A stretch of 64,000 bases of DNA, taken from assembly GCA_013399855.1 (NCBI GenBank), contig VXAY01004719.1:2861921-2925920 (forward strand), written 5' to 3'. This DNA is from Oxyruncus cristatus. Lineage: Eukaryota > Chordata > Aves > Passeriformes > Cotingidae. Below the pieces are notes generated by a model, which saw nothing but the letters and a program-made list of their open reading frames with translations, was not told the DNA's origin and ran no database searches. A program made the position numbers and the translations under genes. Position 1 is the first letter of the stretch, and each line of letters opens with the position of its first letter. This document shows positions 23,216 to 35,962 of the stretch, piece after piece.

Positions 23216-26200
23216 TATATAGAAAGCTATTTAGATCATTTAAAAATGGACCATGGAGGGATTTCCTGAATAGAAACCAAGAAGAAAGTTGCTGTTGGTA
23301 GAATTTTTTCCTAAATGTGCACTTCTGAAATATGTATTTCTGACTATGAATGCATGATGTAATGCAACATTCTACCATTTGCTTTAATGAAAATCTAATT
23401 CTCTTTTAATACTGTCCTTCACATGAGCTGTATTAAATGTTGTTTCAGTGGTAATGGAATAGAAAGAATTCTCAGCAGTAAGAAATGTTGGAAAACTTTT
23501 GCCAAACTACAAGATAAGAGCTTGGACTTGCAAATGTTTTGTTTCACAATAACAGGGATATTTGCACAAAAGGTTTAATACTTTTGTAGCCACATGGTTA
23601 GAAAGGGTACATTTTGTATCTAGATTCTGATATTTTTAATGTTTAGAGCTTCTCTTACAGGTGCCTTGTGTTCAGGTGGACTTAGCAAGCATTTTATTAA
23701 TTTGTAGTTCCAGGCTTCATAAACAGAAAAACTGTGATGGCATTTATTGATATATGGTGATTTAAAATGTGTGCATTTGTGGGGAGAGATAGTAGAAGTT
23801 ATTACTGTGGTTATTACTACATTACTAGCAAATAGCTAACTAGGTAAAATAATGCCCTGAGAGAAGAAATCCAGAATCACTGATCCATACATGCTGCAAC
23901 ATGGCAGGGAAAAAAAAGAAATAAAAATATTAATAGAAAGCTTTATCGGTTAATTTTTGCTGCCTTACGTGGGAATCTCTAGATGAGGTGAAATCTCTAC
24001 TATGGGAAGAAAGCAGCTTGCTTTCTGACAGAAGCTGGCTTGGGAGAACCTGTAACACTCTGTCATGAACAAGCCTGGTATTTACTAGCTAGATGGGAGA
24101 ATGATGCCAGCACCTTGATGCTGTCTCTGGTATCTTCACACACCGTGTGCTTACAGAGCTGATGCACGCACTGAGGGTTCCTCAGCCTCTCACCAGCTGC
24201 TTGTTTTCACTCCAAAGTGCAGGCAGCATCTGTAACCTCCATGGTGGCTTGGTGGCACATCCCATTAAACCCACAGGAGTGGTTTACGTGGATGTGCCCT
24301 GAAGCACAGAAGGGAGTTTTGGGCCAAGCAGGTTTTACTCGGCTAATGAGCTGTCCTGGAGGTGATGGGTTGTAAATCCTTAAACAGCTCATTTAGCATC
24401 TGCCCAGGCCCTTAGCTTGCCCTGAGGTAAGACCCAACAGTAAGCTGCAGTAGTTGAGGTAAAGTTGCAATTTAAATTCTAGACATACATTTTTTTGAGC
24501 ATACAAACTTGCACTGGTCTAATCTAATTTAATATGTGCCTTTAGTGAAACAGTTGGAGGTAGGCATGATCATTCCTTGGCAGGAGCACTCATACAGCTA
24601 CCTCAGTGCTATTTAAGTGCCACCCTCATTTTTCCTCACTGACAGAATAGGTTGTTTCCTAGTGCTTTATTGTCCTCCCCTCTGATCTGCAGTCCAAATT
24701 GTGTGAGCAACCCCTTCCTTATCTGGTTCAGCCAAGATGAGCCAAGTTGGCAGGTCGGGTGTCCACACCACAGGAAGTTGCTAGGCTGGTTGACTGAACC
24801 AGGTTAGGTACTGATTTTGAAGTGGAGGATCTGTGGAGATTGTAAGAGCTGGGCTTGAGAAATAAGATTGAGAATTAAGAGGACCATTTTCCATGGCCAA
24901 ATCTTCAACAAAGTCATAATTATGATGGTTAACTAACTCTTTTCTACACTCCACATCAAAACTGTGTTAAAAACTTGTTTTCCAAATGAATTGTCTGAAA
25001 ACCACAGCTATATGCTTCTGAATGAGAGGAAGAGTGTGTTAACTAATAAATTAGGTATTACACAAAATTATGTAGAGGCGTAAGTCTCAGTAATGTAAAA
25101 TGGGAGGAAAAAGATGTTTGCTTGTTATTTGGTAATCATGTGCAAATAAAAGCTTTTGGTGGAGGGAGAAGCTTGGGCTTTTGTTCTTTTTCCTTCTGGG
25201 GGCAGAAGGGGAAGGAAATTCAGGGATGAGAACTGCACTGCTGCAGTTTTGAAAGAATGTTAACTTCTTGCTTTGTTTAAAAATATTCTAGTTATTCCTG
25301 TCTGCCAAATCAGGTTATTGAAATGAAATGATGAACTTTGCTCTGAGCCTTAAACAATCCAAGAGGAAAGTAGGTGTTTAGGAAGATTGAAGCTCTTACC
25401 TCAGCTAGGAAGCGTTCAGATAGACCTGAAGTTCTAAGGATGCCATATTCTAGCTGAGACAAAAAATGTAAGAATGAGGAAGATTTTTACAAGTTGATTA
25501 CGGTCAGTGGCCATGAGCAATGCTGTGATAAATTATTAACTCATTGCACTGTACTGCCTCGTAGTGCAAACAGAATAGCTGGTTATTGTGCTCTGCTTAG
25601 TAAGTCAACACTGTAAAAAATTCCTTAGTTATCTGGAAAATGTCTTCTTTGGGGTGTTTATTAAAGGGACACAGTAGACTTAAAAATCATGTTCCCCTCT
25701 GAGGTAGCTGGTTAAAACAAACAGAAACCTGTGAAGGCAGTTTCCTTCTTTCTGTCTGGGGAGCCTGTTCAGTGGTTGTTGATGAGCTTGGTTTCGCTTA
25801 TGCTCTTCTCTTTTCGTAGTGGTTGGTGAGGTGTGGTCCCTCCTACCTCCCCCAAAAGCACACCGTTAGCAAGGCTGTGAGGCTACTAGTTGCAGAGACA
25901 TGAGAAAAGTGAACTCATAAGTGTTCTGCTGGAAAAACAGTTTTGTGGAGACCACTCCTCCTGCATTAGCTGTAGTTGAGTCAGAGGAATAAATGCAGGA
26001 GCAGGCTGTTTGGGGCATGCTGGTGCCATGCAGCAGCAGTCCTGAGGAATAAATTTTCAATTTTTCAGAGACTAAGACATCCTGATTTTTGTTTTGCTTT
26101 TATAAATATAAATACTTCAACATTTATCTTTGCATTTTTGCTTAAAGTATGTAGAACTGGAAAACTTAGATGATCTTAGGTCCCTCAAAATCATTTATGA

Positions 26201-29200
26201 AAGAACACCTCCACCCTTATTCTAGCCCTATGCTTGTTACATTAAATTTCTGGCTAAGTTAATAATGTATAATCAATGTAATAGATATCATTATGCTTGT
26301 TAATATAACTTTTTGTATGTGTTATGCTTAGAGCTACTACGGTAGTAGTAGTACACCATGAAAACAAATATGTATGATAATTTTGAAATGTTTGCTGTGA
26401 TAAAATCTATTTTCTGTAGCAGGACACAGATGAACTTTCAGGGTTAAAAAGAATATCCAGCTTGAGAGTGAACTGTTTCTGGACCAGTTACAGCATCTGC
26501 CACCCTGGTTTTCCCAGGAAAATACTGAATCCTGCCAGTACATGTTGCAAGATACGACCAACATGACTTAAAAAGTAAGAAGCAGATCTCCAAAATGCTG
26601 TTGGCTACATAGTATTGTTGGAATCTGAGATGGAAAATACTTTTTTTTTTTTAGTTCTCCTTTTGCCAATCCAGCAAAATTTAGTAAGTCTCAGATCATG
26701 GTGCAAGGCTTTTTTGTTCAGAAAGGCTTATGTGCAATCATTACTTTTTGTATCTTTTTTTTTTTTTTAAATTTGTTGGCTGCTTGGGATTACTTTAGTA
26801 CTTGTCAAGGGTTGGATATGTGTCTTAAGTGGATGTCAGAAGTGCTGCCGAAGTGAGTTTTCTCTTGGTGTCTGATGGGTCCTAGTTTAGGGCTTTCATT
26901 CGGACTTTCAAGGCTTGAAGGGGTCAAGCACCCAGTGACATGCAGGAATGTAGTCTTGTCTTTTGAAGTAGTGGGCAGCAGCTGAGGTTCTGTGGAATAA
27001 CCCAGGTGGTCACAGAGCTCAGATGGGAGCATGTGAAAGCTGTAGACGAAGTGTGGTCTCTCAGAGGAACCTACTTGCAGAACAGGTTTCTAAGTTAGAA
27101 ATGAGAATTTGGAGCTTTGTCATTTACAGGAAATTGCAGACCTCTGACTGTGTTCTACTAACGGTGCCAGTCAGCACGTGAAGGCATTTTTATTCTGAAC
27201 AGTTCTGAGTTGGGGATGGAGAGCAGGTTAAGGTGGAGCACCTCATTTCCGTGAGGGGTAAAATGTGCCAGAAGCTTCATGAAATCCAATGCAGACTTTT
27301 TTACTGCTTATAAGTTTAAATAGAAAGTGCTCCTAGACTATAGCAGTATGTGATAGTGTTAAATTTGCTAACTATCTACTGGTTGATACATTTTACAACT
27401 TAGTCACACAAGTGACATGTCTTCTGTTGCTTTAGTTGGCCTGCAGATAACAGCTCAAAATTGGTTTTCCTCAGTTTTATACCACCAGTTCGCCCTTGGT
27501 GGAGGAAGGATATGAAGCCATCATAATAATTTCTTATCCTACCTGAAAGTATAGTTTTTAAGCTGACTAAGGAGAATATGTTTTCTGACAGATGATATTA
27601 TGGGGAAATTAAGACTGAGCAGAAAACTTTTTAGAGAGGGGCTGCATATAGCATATTGCTTTGCATACAGATACCATAGAAATTATAGCTGTGCTGGAGT
27701 TTCTGCTTTTCACTGAAGTTCTGCTTTGTCTAGCAGTTGGTTTTTGTGCTTACCACGTGGGTGCAAAATGCTTCTTCAGCATTTCAATTCAACACTAATA
27801 GGTGTGTTACTCTAGGTATTAGTGTTGGATAAACTCTGTAGGTCATTTAACCTGTCCCCTTTTCTAGGGGTGGTCCTAGAAAATACTGGTGCTGTATTTG
27901 ACAGTGGGTTTTTTGCTACTGGTTGTGGTTAATTTCTGAAGATTTAAGGAAGAAATCTTAAAATATTTTGTCTCTTAACTAGCTTGGTTTCTTGGTGGTG
28001 CACAAACCTGTTTGAGGAAGACCAGAGTCTAAAACCTCCAGAGCTGGCTTGCCTGTTGTCCTGGGCCATGCCAGATGAGAATGGGCCACCAATGTTTTAT
28101 ATCCTGTTTTGGTGGCCTTCTGGGGCCCCATTTCAATACGCTTGACCTGATTACTTTTTTATCCATCCAACTGGCTGACTTCCTGTGCGTGGGCTTAATT
28201 TACTTCATTTTTTTTGGTGGTTTTTTTTTTTTTTTAAGAAGGTGTCACAGAGTTCTGCCCCTCACGGAATGCCATGGCCTGAGCAGGAGGACGTGCGTGC
28301 GTGGGGGGCAGACCTGTTTGTGCAGGCAGGAAACACTCGTTGCTGGGTCCTGGTATCTTGGGCTGTGCTTCCTGTCAGTTAAACCACGAGTCGGGGAGCA
28401 GATGCACCCAGAGATGACAACTCTGCTGTCTGCCCCAGGCAGCCATTGAGTAACCAGCTGTCTTCCCAAGAGCATACTCATGCATGTACGTTTTTGGCTT
28501 TGCTGTCCATCCCAGCCTCTTCTTATACACCTGAGAGTAAAGATCAGATGTTAATTAGTTCAACAGAAAACAGTACTTGAACTCTTAAAGCATGAATTGT
28601 AAAAGAGTAACCTTGAGAGTTAGGATATCATAAGACAATGACAGATGAGGTCCACTGTTTCATTTTCCACAGCTACAAGTGTGGGAGTTTTTATGTGCAT
28701 GTGAGAAAGGGGCAGATTGGGCATCAGAGTCATGCAATTCCAGGAATATCTTTTTGGACAGATAATTGCCACATTACTTGATGTGATGAGTTTCTGTTGT
28801 AAAATCTGTGATCTTTGGAGTAATTTTCTTTTTAATTATTAATTTTTTCATTTCGGTACACTTGTGGATCTCTTTGGTTTTGAGACAACTCTGGCTTTCA
28901 GTTAAACAATTTTTTACAGGTGCACAGAAAAAGCGCATAAACCCTATTCTAAAAGATGTAATGTTTTTTAAGTAGGTCGCATGATTTCTGCAGGTATGCA
29001 CTTTATTACAACGTAGTTGATTTATTGAAGCTAGAGCTCAAGTATTATCTCTCCCAGCATCAGATTTTAGAGAACCAAGTACTCTGCACATCAGAATTAT
29101 TTTAGAACCGAAACTGCGGATACATTTCAACCATTTTGTCTGATTTGATGCTCTTTTCTTCCTCATATGACAGTGTAGCTCCCAGAGTATTGGGTTTTCC

Positions 29201-30026
29201 CTTAGACTGTATGCATTGACTAGCCAGCATTGACTAGAGATGTCTTTGCCGCGTGAAAAAATGTTTCTGTACTATGTGCTCTTACATATAGAGGCTCTCA
29301 GCCTGAGGGTTGGGAAGAGTAGAAGGGTTGTATAGGCAGTGAGATCGGATGAGTAAGGGGTTTGGAGGTTTTTTTCCTTGCTGTTTTTTTTTTTTTTCCT
29401 CCTGGCTTGTCTTGTGTTATGAGGCACTGTGCATCACAGTCTGCACAAGAAGTTTTACACACAGCAGAAGAGCTGCTCTCACAGAGGCAGTTACTACTCA
29501 TAGCTCTGAGCTCCTGGTCCCGCAGGAGGTAAAACCACAAGGGTAAAACTCTTTTTTCGCCTCTCTGAAAGGCACCGACTCTTGCATTTCTAACATAGCT
29601 GTGCTTTAAGCCTCTCACAATGACAGGATGCTTGTGCTGACCTTTTTCCCTTTCAGTTTTGAGCACCAGTTTTTCTCAGTACTGTCTTGTTTGAGAGAGG
29701 AAAGGTGCAATTGGGCACAACCTCCTGGAGCCAACATGTGATAAAACCTCCACAAAACTGCCTGATGTCTATGGCGTCTTGGAAAAAAAACCATACGTTT
29801 GGGGTTTTTTACCCACTCTCACACAATTCTGATACGAATTCATTGTATCTATGGTCACAGCAAGATTTCACAGGAGATGAAATGTTAGACAACAGAAAAG
29901 AAGAAAGGAAGGTGGAGAATAAATTAAAGGATGGATTAGAAACTATGTAAAGCAACCTCTCTCTGCATTACCTTGTTTATTGTCCTAGTTAATCGTCCAC
30001 TTTAACCACTTTAACTTCAGCTTTCC
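23216..30026. other. Non-coding intronic stretch
   Basis: AT-rich DNA with no recognisable exon. GC-richer patches (24,100-24,400 and 28,240-28,450) give chance open frames on both strands. T-rich runs occur near 26,641, 26,755, 28,208 and 29,386. Confidence 0.55.
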
Positions 30027-30046
30027 CTTGGTTTTGTTTGTTTATT

Positions 30047-30078
<32 letters not shown>

Positions 30079-30162
30079 GGGGTCGGGGGTTTGCGCTTTT
30101 TTTGTGGTTTTGTTTGGTTTTTATTTTTAGTTTTTTGGTGTGGGGTGCTCCCTCCCCCCCCC
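30027..30162. repeat. G/T-rich low-complexity tract ending in poly-C
   Basis: Irregular (GTTT)n-like sequence with G runs, then a C-rich end that meets the N gap. The tract is likely difficult to sequence and assemble, which explains the gap. Confidence 0.85.
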
Positions 30163-30354
30163 NNNNNNNNNNNNNNNNNNNNNNNNNNNNNNNNNNNNNN
30201 NNNNNNNNNNNNNNNNNNNNNNNNNNNNNNNNNNNNNNNNNNNNNNNNNNNNNNNNNNNNNNNNNNNNNNNNNNNNNNNNNNNNNNNNNNNNNNNNNNNN
30301 NNNNNNNNNNNNNNNNNNNNNNNNNNNNNNNNNNNNNNNNNNNNNNNNNNNNNN
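30163..30354. other. Assembly gap (192 N)
   Basis: A run of 192 N directly after a C9 run. Open frames crossing it are artefacts. Confidence 0.99.
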
Positions 30355-30593
30355 TCTTCTTGACTCTGTACAGGTTGAATGTTGTGCTGGGAGAGGAAAG
30401 AGTAGGGTAGAATTGGTAGACAGAATGTTTTTTATCTCTGGTTCCTGCAATAATTCGGAAGTTTCTGTAACAGAGATGATGTCTGCTGATGAGCTTTCTA
30501 TGTAAGGAGGCTGTTGTGCTGTGGAAATATCTGGAATGGTTACTTCAGATACGCTGTATGCTTGTTTTCCCGGAGATCTAAATGAAAATCATC

Positions 30594-31017
30594 AGGGGGC
30601 TGGAACACCTATCCTGCAAAGAAGGACTCTGAGAGCTGGGGTTGTTCAGCCTGGAGAACAGAAGACTCCAGGGAGACCTTATTGCAGCCTTTCATTGTAT
30701 AGCTGAGACTTATTAAGCAAGATGGAGACATTTTACCAAGGCCTGTAGTGCCAGGAAAAGGGTCAATGGTTTTCAACTGAAAGCGGATAGATTTAGATTG
30801 GACATAAGGAAGATGTTTTTGACAATGAGGGTTGTGAGGCGCTGGCACGGGTTGCTCAGAGAAGAACATGCCCCATCCCTGGGCATGTTCAAGCTCAGCT
30901 TGGATGGGACTGTGAGCAGCATGATCCAGTGACAGATGTCCCTGCTCATATCACAGGGTTGGACTTGGATAATCTTTAAAGGTCCTTTTCAATCCAAACC
31001 ATTTTGTAATTCTATGC
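30594..31017 (+). mobile_element. CR1 LINE, 3' part
   Basis: Follows CR1 in order: 'ctggaacacctatcctgcaaag', 'gttgttcagcctggagaacagaagactcc', 'gggagaccttattgcagcctt', 'ttagattggacataaggaag', 'gttgctcagagaag', 'ccccatccctgggcatgttcaagc' and 'gataatctttaaaggtcctttt', with a terminal 'attttgtaattctatg'. It covers the end of ORF2 and the 3'UTR, 5'-truncated and with many substitutions. No intact reading frame remains. Confidence 0.93.
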
Positions 31018-32829
31018 ATTGGGGCCTGCATCAACTCCTGATAATTTAGACAAGTCAGGTAAGTGACCCAATGAAGGGCCTTTCATCTCCAGGAGTTGCA
31101 GCCCACCTTTCCTCCCATTGATTATAGGGAAAACTTATGGCAACCTAAGTCCTTTCTTACAGAGGTGCTTGAGGTTCTTAGGGTGAAGGAAAAGTAGGAA
31201 CAATCTTACTCTTGTGGGTCAAAGGGGGAAAAGCTGCCATAAGAGAAAATTGTTTCTTGATGGTAGGAGCTGTGTGGATGCATGTCCTCTCAGTGGCTCT
31301 GCTGTGTGCGACACCGTCAGGGTTTCTCTTCTGGGAGCTACAGATGTACTTGTGCAGCAGTCCCGATCAGCGCCTGAAAGAGGGGGCAAGTGCATGTCTG
31401 TATTGTCTGGATGACTCACTCTGCAGAGCCAAGTGGAGGTAGAAAGAGGTCTCCAGGTTTGTGAGCCAGTGGCTGCAGTGAGGTTGCACTGCTTCCTTTT
31501 GCAGAATGAGACCAAGCTGAGCGCACAACTTGGCCCAAGGTGACTGGGCAATTCTGTGTTCTCCCCAGGTGATTTGGCCCTGCTGCCTTACTTCTTTCCA
31601 CAGCTGGGATCAGGCTGGTTCACAGAGCACTGTGGTGGGGGCTACAGCTGAATAGCACATGTGCAGCAGCCACCTCTGATGCCTGATTTAGTTCTGCAAA
31701 AGACAAAAGAACTTGAATGATGAAATGAGGAAGAGGTGAGGATTGAATTTCTTTCCACCTAGTTTGTGGGAGCTCTAAAAGTTTCCAGAACACCCCAATT
31801 TTGTAGGTGTTTTCATGTAACACTCATAAATTCTGTGTCAAGTTCATTAGCAGTGAATTCCTGTGTCTCCCAGGAGCAGGTGTGTGCTCATGTGAGAGTG
31901 ACTTGGGCTTCATAGTGAACACTTCCCCCAGACATTACGAAATGAGAAATACTGGCCAGTCCAGACGCTGCTTTCCCTGGAGGGACCTTTGCAGACCCTG
32001 CTTCTTTTCCACAACTCTCTTAAGAGAAATCTTTTTGCTTTTTTTATTTTAATCTTGTTGGTCTTTGTGTTTTTTCATCACTGTTTGAAACTCCATGGTG
32101 GGAATTGTTAGTCTACCAACAAATCAGGAGATAATTTATATTCTCTTAATAGCCAAGTTCACTAGTTTGAAATTCCCCAGACAAATAGTCTCCCTTCTTA
32201 ATCCCACTCCATGCAAATACTTTAGAACACAAAATTTAAGCTACGCTGATTTATAAAAACAAAAATGTACAAATGGCATGGGAATATTAGCTTCTGTCTT
32301 ATCCTGCATAGCTGCAAGTTAATGTATTTATTATTGTAATTATGCTAACCATCATGAAGCACATGCATTTTCGGAATAACCTGAATGAATATGTTGCATT
32401 TCAGAGTGCATTAAAATTGAAAGCTTAAGAAGTATTACCTAACTTTTAATTACGGCCTGAGTGAATGTTCTTCTCCGCTATAACTGCGTAAGCAGTCTCT
32501 TGCCTTGCAGAGGTTTTAAAGGCAAGATTTTAGATGCAGTATTCTCTGTTTGCTTCCTTCCCTAAGATTTTTTCTGGAGACATTTAAATGACTCAGGTCT
32601 GTAGCATGTTATGTCCTTGATAGGTGTTCAGCAGAAATGCCTGTACTCTTCATACTGTTAACACTCCTTCTCCAATTTAGGCAGCCTTCAGCACCTCATT
32701 GATTTAACCCAGCAGCGGCTTTTGGGGAAAGGTAATACTGAACAAATGGGTGAAGGGCATAGTTTAAAAAAAGGCAATCAGTTGGTTCAGAACTCTTGCT
32801 GTGCAGGCTTAAAAAGCAAAGACACCACC
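31018..32829. other. Non-coding intronic stretch between two CR1 copies
   Basis: No gene is recognised. 31,200-31,620 is GC-richer and carries overlapping chance frames on both strands. The part at 32,100-32,450 is quiet AT-rich sequence. Confidence 0.5.
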
Positions 32830-33452
32830 ATACTCCCACATCCAAGTACTGGTGGATGAAAAGCTGGGCATGACCTGACAAGGTGCACTGGCAGCCCAAA
32901 AAGCCAACACACATCCTGGGCTGAATCAAAAGTAGTGTGGCCAGAAAGTCGAGGGAGGTGATTCTGCTCCTTTACCCTTCCATCATGAGACCTCACCTGG
33001 AGTACTGCATCCAGCTCTGGGTCCTCAGCACAGGAGGGACATGGACCCACTGGAGCAGCTCCAGAGGAGGGCAACAGAGATTATCAGAAGGATGGAATTG
33101 AGGTTTTTCAACCTGGAGAAGGCTCCAGGGAGACATTATTGTGGCCTTTCAGAATGTGTAAAAGGGGGCTTATGAGAAAGATGGGGGCAAACTTTTTAGC
33201 CTGGCCTGTAGTGACAGGCCAAGGAACAACAGTTATAAGTTGACAGAGGGTAGGTTCAGACTGGACATAAGGAGGAATTGTTTTATGATGAGCGTAATAA
33301 GACACTGTCACAAGTGTCCCAGAGAAGTTGTGTTCAAGGGCAGGCTGGATGTGGCTTTGGTCTAGTGGAGGGTGTCCTTGCCCATGGCAAAGGGTTGAAC
33401 TAGATAATCTTTAAAGGCCCCTTCCGACCCCAACCATTCCGTGACTCTGTGA
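32830..33452 (+). mobile_element. CR1 LINE, longest copy in the window
   Basis: About 620 bases of CR1: the ORF2 C-terminal coding part ('ctggtggatgaaaagctgggcatga', 'gcagcccaaaaagccaac', 'cgagggaggtgattctgct', 'ctcacctggagtactgcatccagctctggg', 'ggagcagctccagaggagggc'), then the 3'UTR ('cagactggacataaggagg', 'aaagggttgaactagataatctttaaaggccccttccgacc') and the tail 'ccgtgactctgtga'. It has decayed with indels and is not capable of retrotransposition. Confidence 0.95.
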
Positions 33453-33894
33453 GAACAGCATAACGATTCAATGAATTTCTGACGTAGATGATTATCTTTT
33501 GAAAAGCTGGCTGAAATGAGACAAACATATGCAAGAGGGAAATAAGAGCAACACAGAAGCATTTGACTCTCAAAATATTATTCTTAAAGCATATCAAGTG
33601 AGTAATGCTGAAGGTGCAAGGAGGAAAGACAAAGACAAAAATTTGAGATAAAGTCTCAAACCTGTGGTCTCTCTGCAGGTTTGAAGGAGTCATCTCCGGA
33701 AGGCTTAGAGACAAGCCAGTTCTATTCCTTTTTCCTGGTACAATGGGGAGATACTCAGTGTATCTACATTGCATGAGATTATTGGGATAATCTGCACATA
33801 GAACTCTTTGTGCTATGGGCTCCACACCCACAAGTAGTTGGCTCTCTAGTAACAAGATGGTTTGTGTACCAGACTACTTACAGTGAGAGCCTAA

Positions 33895-33954
33895 TGTTTG
33901 GGGGGGTTTTGTGGATTTGTTTTTTGTTTGGTTTTTTTTGCTTTGTTTTTTTTA
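33895..33954. repeat. G/T-rich low-complexity tract
   Basis: A G7 run followed by alternating T runs and short G blocks, similar in style to the tract before the gap at 30,163. Confidence 0.75.
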
Positions 33955-35907
33955 AGTCTGTCTGGCTATGTAATATTCACTTTTTCTAATGAAGGCCATA
34001 TCCCTCCCTCCATGTCTCGGCATGTTTGTGTGTTGAAGTTGTTTCCAATCTCAAGTTCAGTTTTAAGCTAATGTTTTGAGAGTATTCCGTGAGTTCAGAG
34101 TAAACTGGTCAACAGGTGACTTTGCTCCCTTTCCTGCACGTTGCAGGGGAGCTTATTAATTGACTTTTCTTGATCAAACTGGAGTATTTTGTTGCTTTTT
34201 GCCTTTCTCTGTGGTGAGCTGTGACCAGGAATGCTGATAGGAATTACCCATGCAGCATGTACCAGCTCAGAGCTGTTACTGGCTGTGCTGAGGGAAAATA
34301 TACAGTTACAGCCTTCCAACCGAAATTAGCCCTCACCCTTCCGCCTGCAAGTTCAGAAGCTTAGTTCCGTCATTCTGTAATTTTCAATAACTTTAAGTAT
34401 TTTTTTATTAGTCCTGCAGATGGCACGAGTTGCAGCTACAATAATCTGTAAAATATGATACACTGGAAGTCAGACAGAAGATTTCACCTTGGAAAGAAGT
34501 AACAAACCCCATGCCTTGTGAGACTGTCTTAAAGGTGTGGAGTTTCCATTTAAGTGACCGAATTTATCATGTTCTACATGAATTCTCCTTAATATGAATG
34601 CTTTCTGAGCTCCTGTAAAAAACCTGATTAAACCAAAAATAAAATTGAATGCTCTCATGCTAAAAAAAACCCAGACAGTTATATTAGAAAAGACAAACAG
34701 TGGAAAAAAGCACCCCAGACTTGTCAAACCTGGAGATTAGTGGGAAGGAGGTCGGAAGTCTGACTGACAGCTCTGATTTTCCTGTCTGCAACTGTTCCTT
34801 ATCAATTTGCCAGACCGTAGGTATGCTTTGGTACTTTGCACCTCCTCTTAAATTACCTTTTGTTCCTGTTTTTACAGACTTTTGAATCAAGTATTTCTGC
34901 TTCTGATATATTAGGAGGTATTGTCATGACTCTTGGGTTGGGGTTTTTTGTTGCTTTTTGGTGGGGTTTTTTTGGAATCTGTGTGAAAGCTTAGTACAAA
35001 TATCAGCTTTGTGATTTTGATAGTAGGAGGTATGCCTTAATTTTTCTGAGAGGTTTGCTGGTGGAGATGCGTCTCATCTGTTCCAACCTCATAAATAAAT
35101 CCTCGTCTGTGTTAGTAATATTACTGGACTCTCCACAAGCCCTTAAAACCAAAAAATTTATGGAACTGCTTGCCTTTGTTCACTCATCAAACTATTCCAG
35201 CAAGAAACTTCCAAGAAATATTCGCAATGGTTGAGGCTGAATGGGTGCCAAAACGGACCCTTGGGAATATATAGGGAAGGGGTGTATGTTGGGGCACTCT
35301 ATGGAAGCTGTGTCTGGTTACAGACTGGAGAAAACAGGTTGCCTCTTGCCTAGTGTGAAAATTCTCACTGATAAATTCCTGTGGTATAACCATTGGAAAT
35401 GTGTGACTGAGTGCTTAATTTCTTATATTTGTGGGAAAAGTTACTTGAGGATCTTTTTGACAAATAGATTTAGAAGCTTCAGGCACGGTTTGCAAAAATG
35501 TGTTTAAACTGATAAGCTTTATAAATAAGAAAGACTGAAAATCTGATGTTTGTATCTATATTTTACCCCTGTCATTGTGAACCACCGTGCTAACTTAAAT
35601 ATAAATAAAAGTGCTCTTATATATGCAGAGCTAGAATCTCTCAAAGACCAAAATGCTTGTTTAATGCTGTGTGAAAGCAGCTTATAGATAAGTGTTAGTT
35701 GCAATGCTTTGTGATATTGGCTGTACTGTACCTCATCAGAAGCCCTCTTAGACATTTATTTTTTGCTTTGCTTTGCTTGGGTCTATGATTCTTGTCTGAA
35801 GGCCTAAAAGGTTACTTCAGTAAAGATTTAGGTTAAAGCAGTATGCAAATAAAATTCTTCTTGTGTGTTTCATCCTTGCTCTCTCAGTTAGCTCACTTGT
35901 TTGACTG

Positions 35908-35962
35908 TAATATATGTACGTAATATATATGTTATATATATATATAATATATATGATATATA
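35908..35962. repeat. TA-rich microsatellite
   Basis: Interrupted (TA)n sequence, with the longest uninterrupted part near 35,934-35,945. Confidence 0.85.

Noticed and set aside
30028..30505. Open frames of about 110-120 codons across 30,163-30,354
   Set aside because: Mostly N residues; the remainder is G/T low-complexity sequence.
31219..31551. 110-codon - frame
   Set aside because: Ser/Thr/Cys-rich with another frame on the opposite strand over the same bases; no homology recognised.
32787..33855. Antisense frames over and beside the CR1 copy
   Set aside because: The part over 32,830-33,452 is the reverse strand of a decayed CR1; the rest has no family signature.
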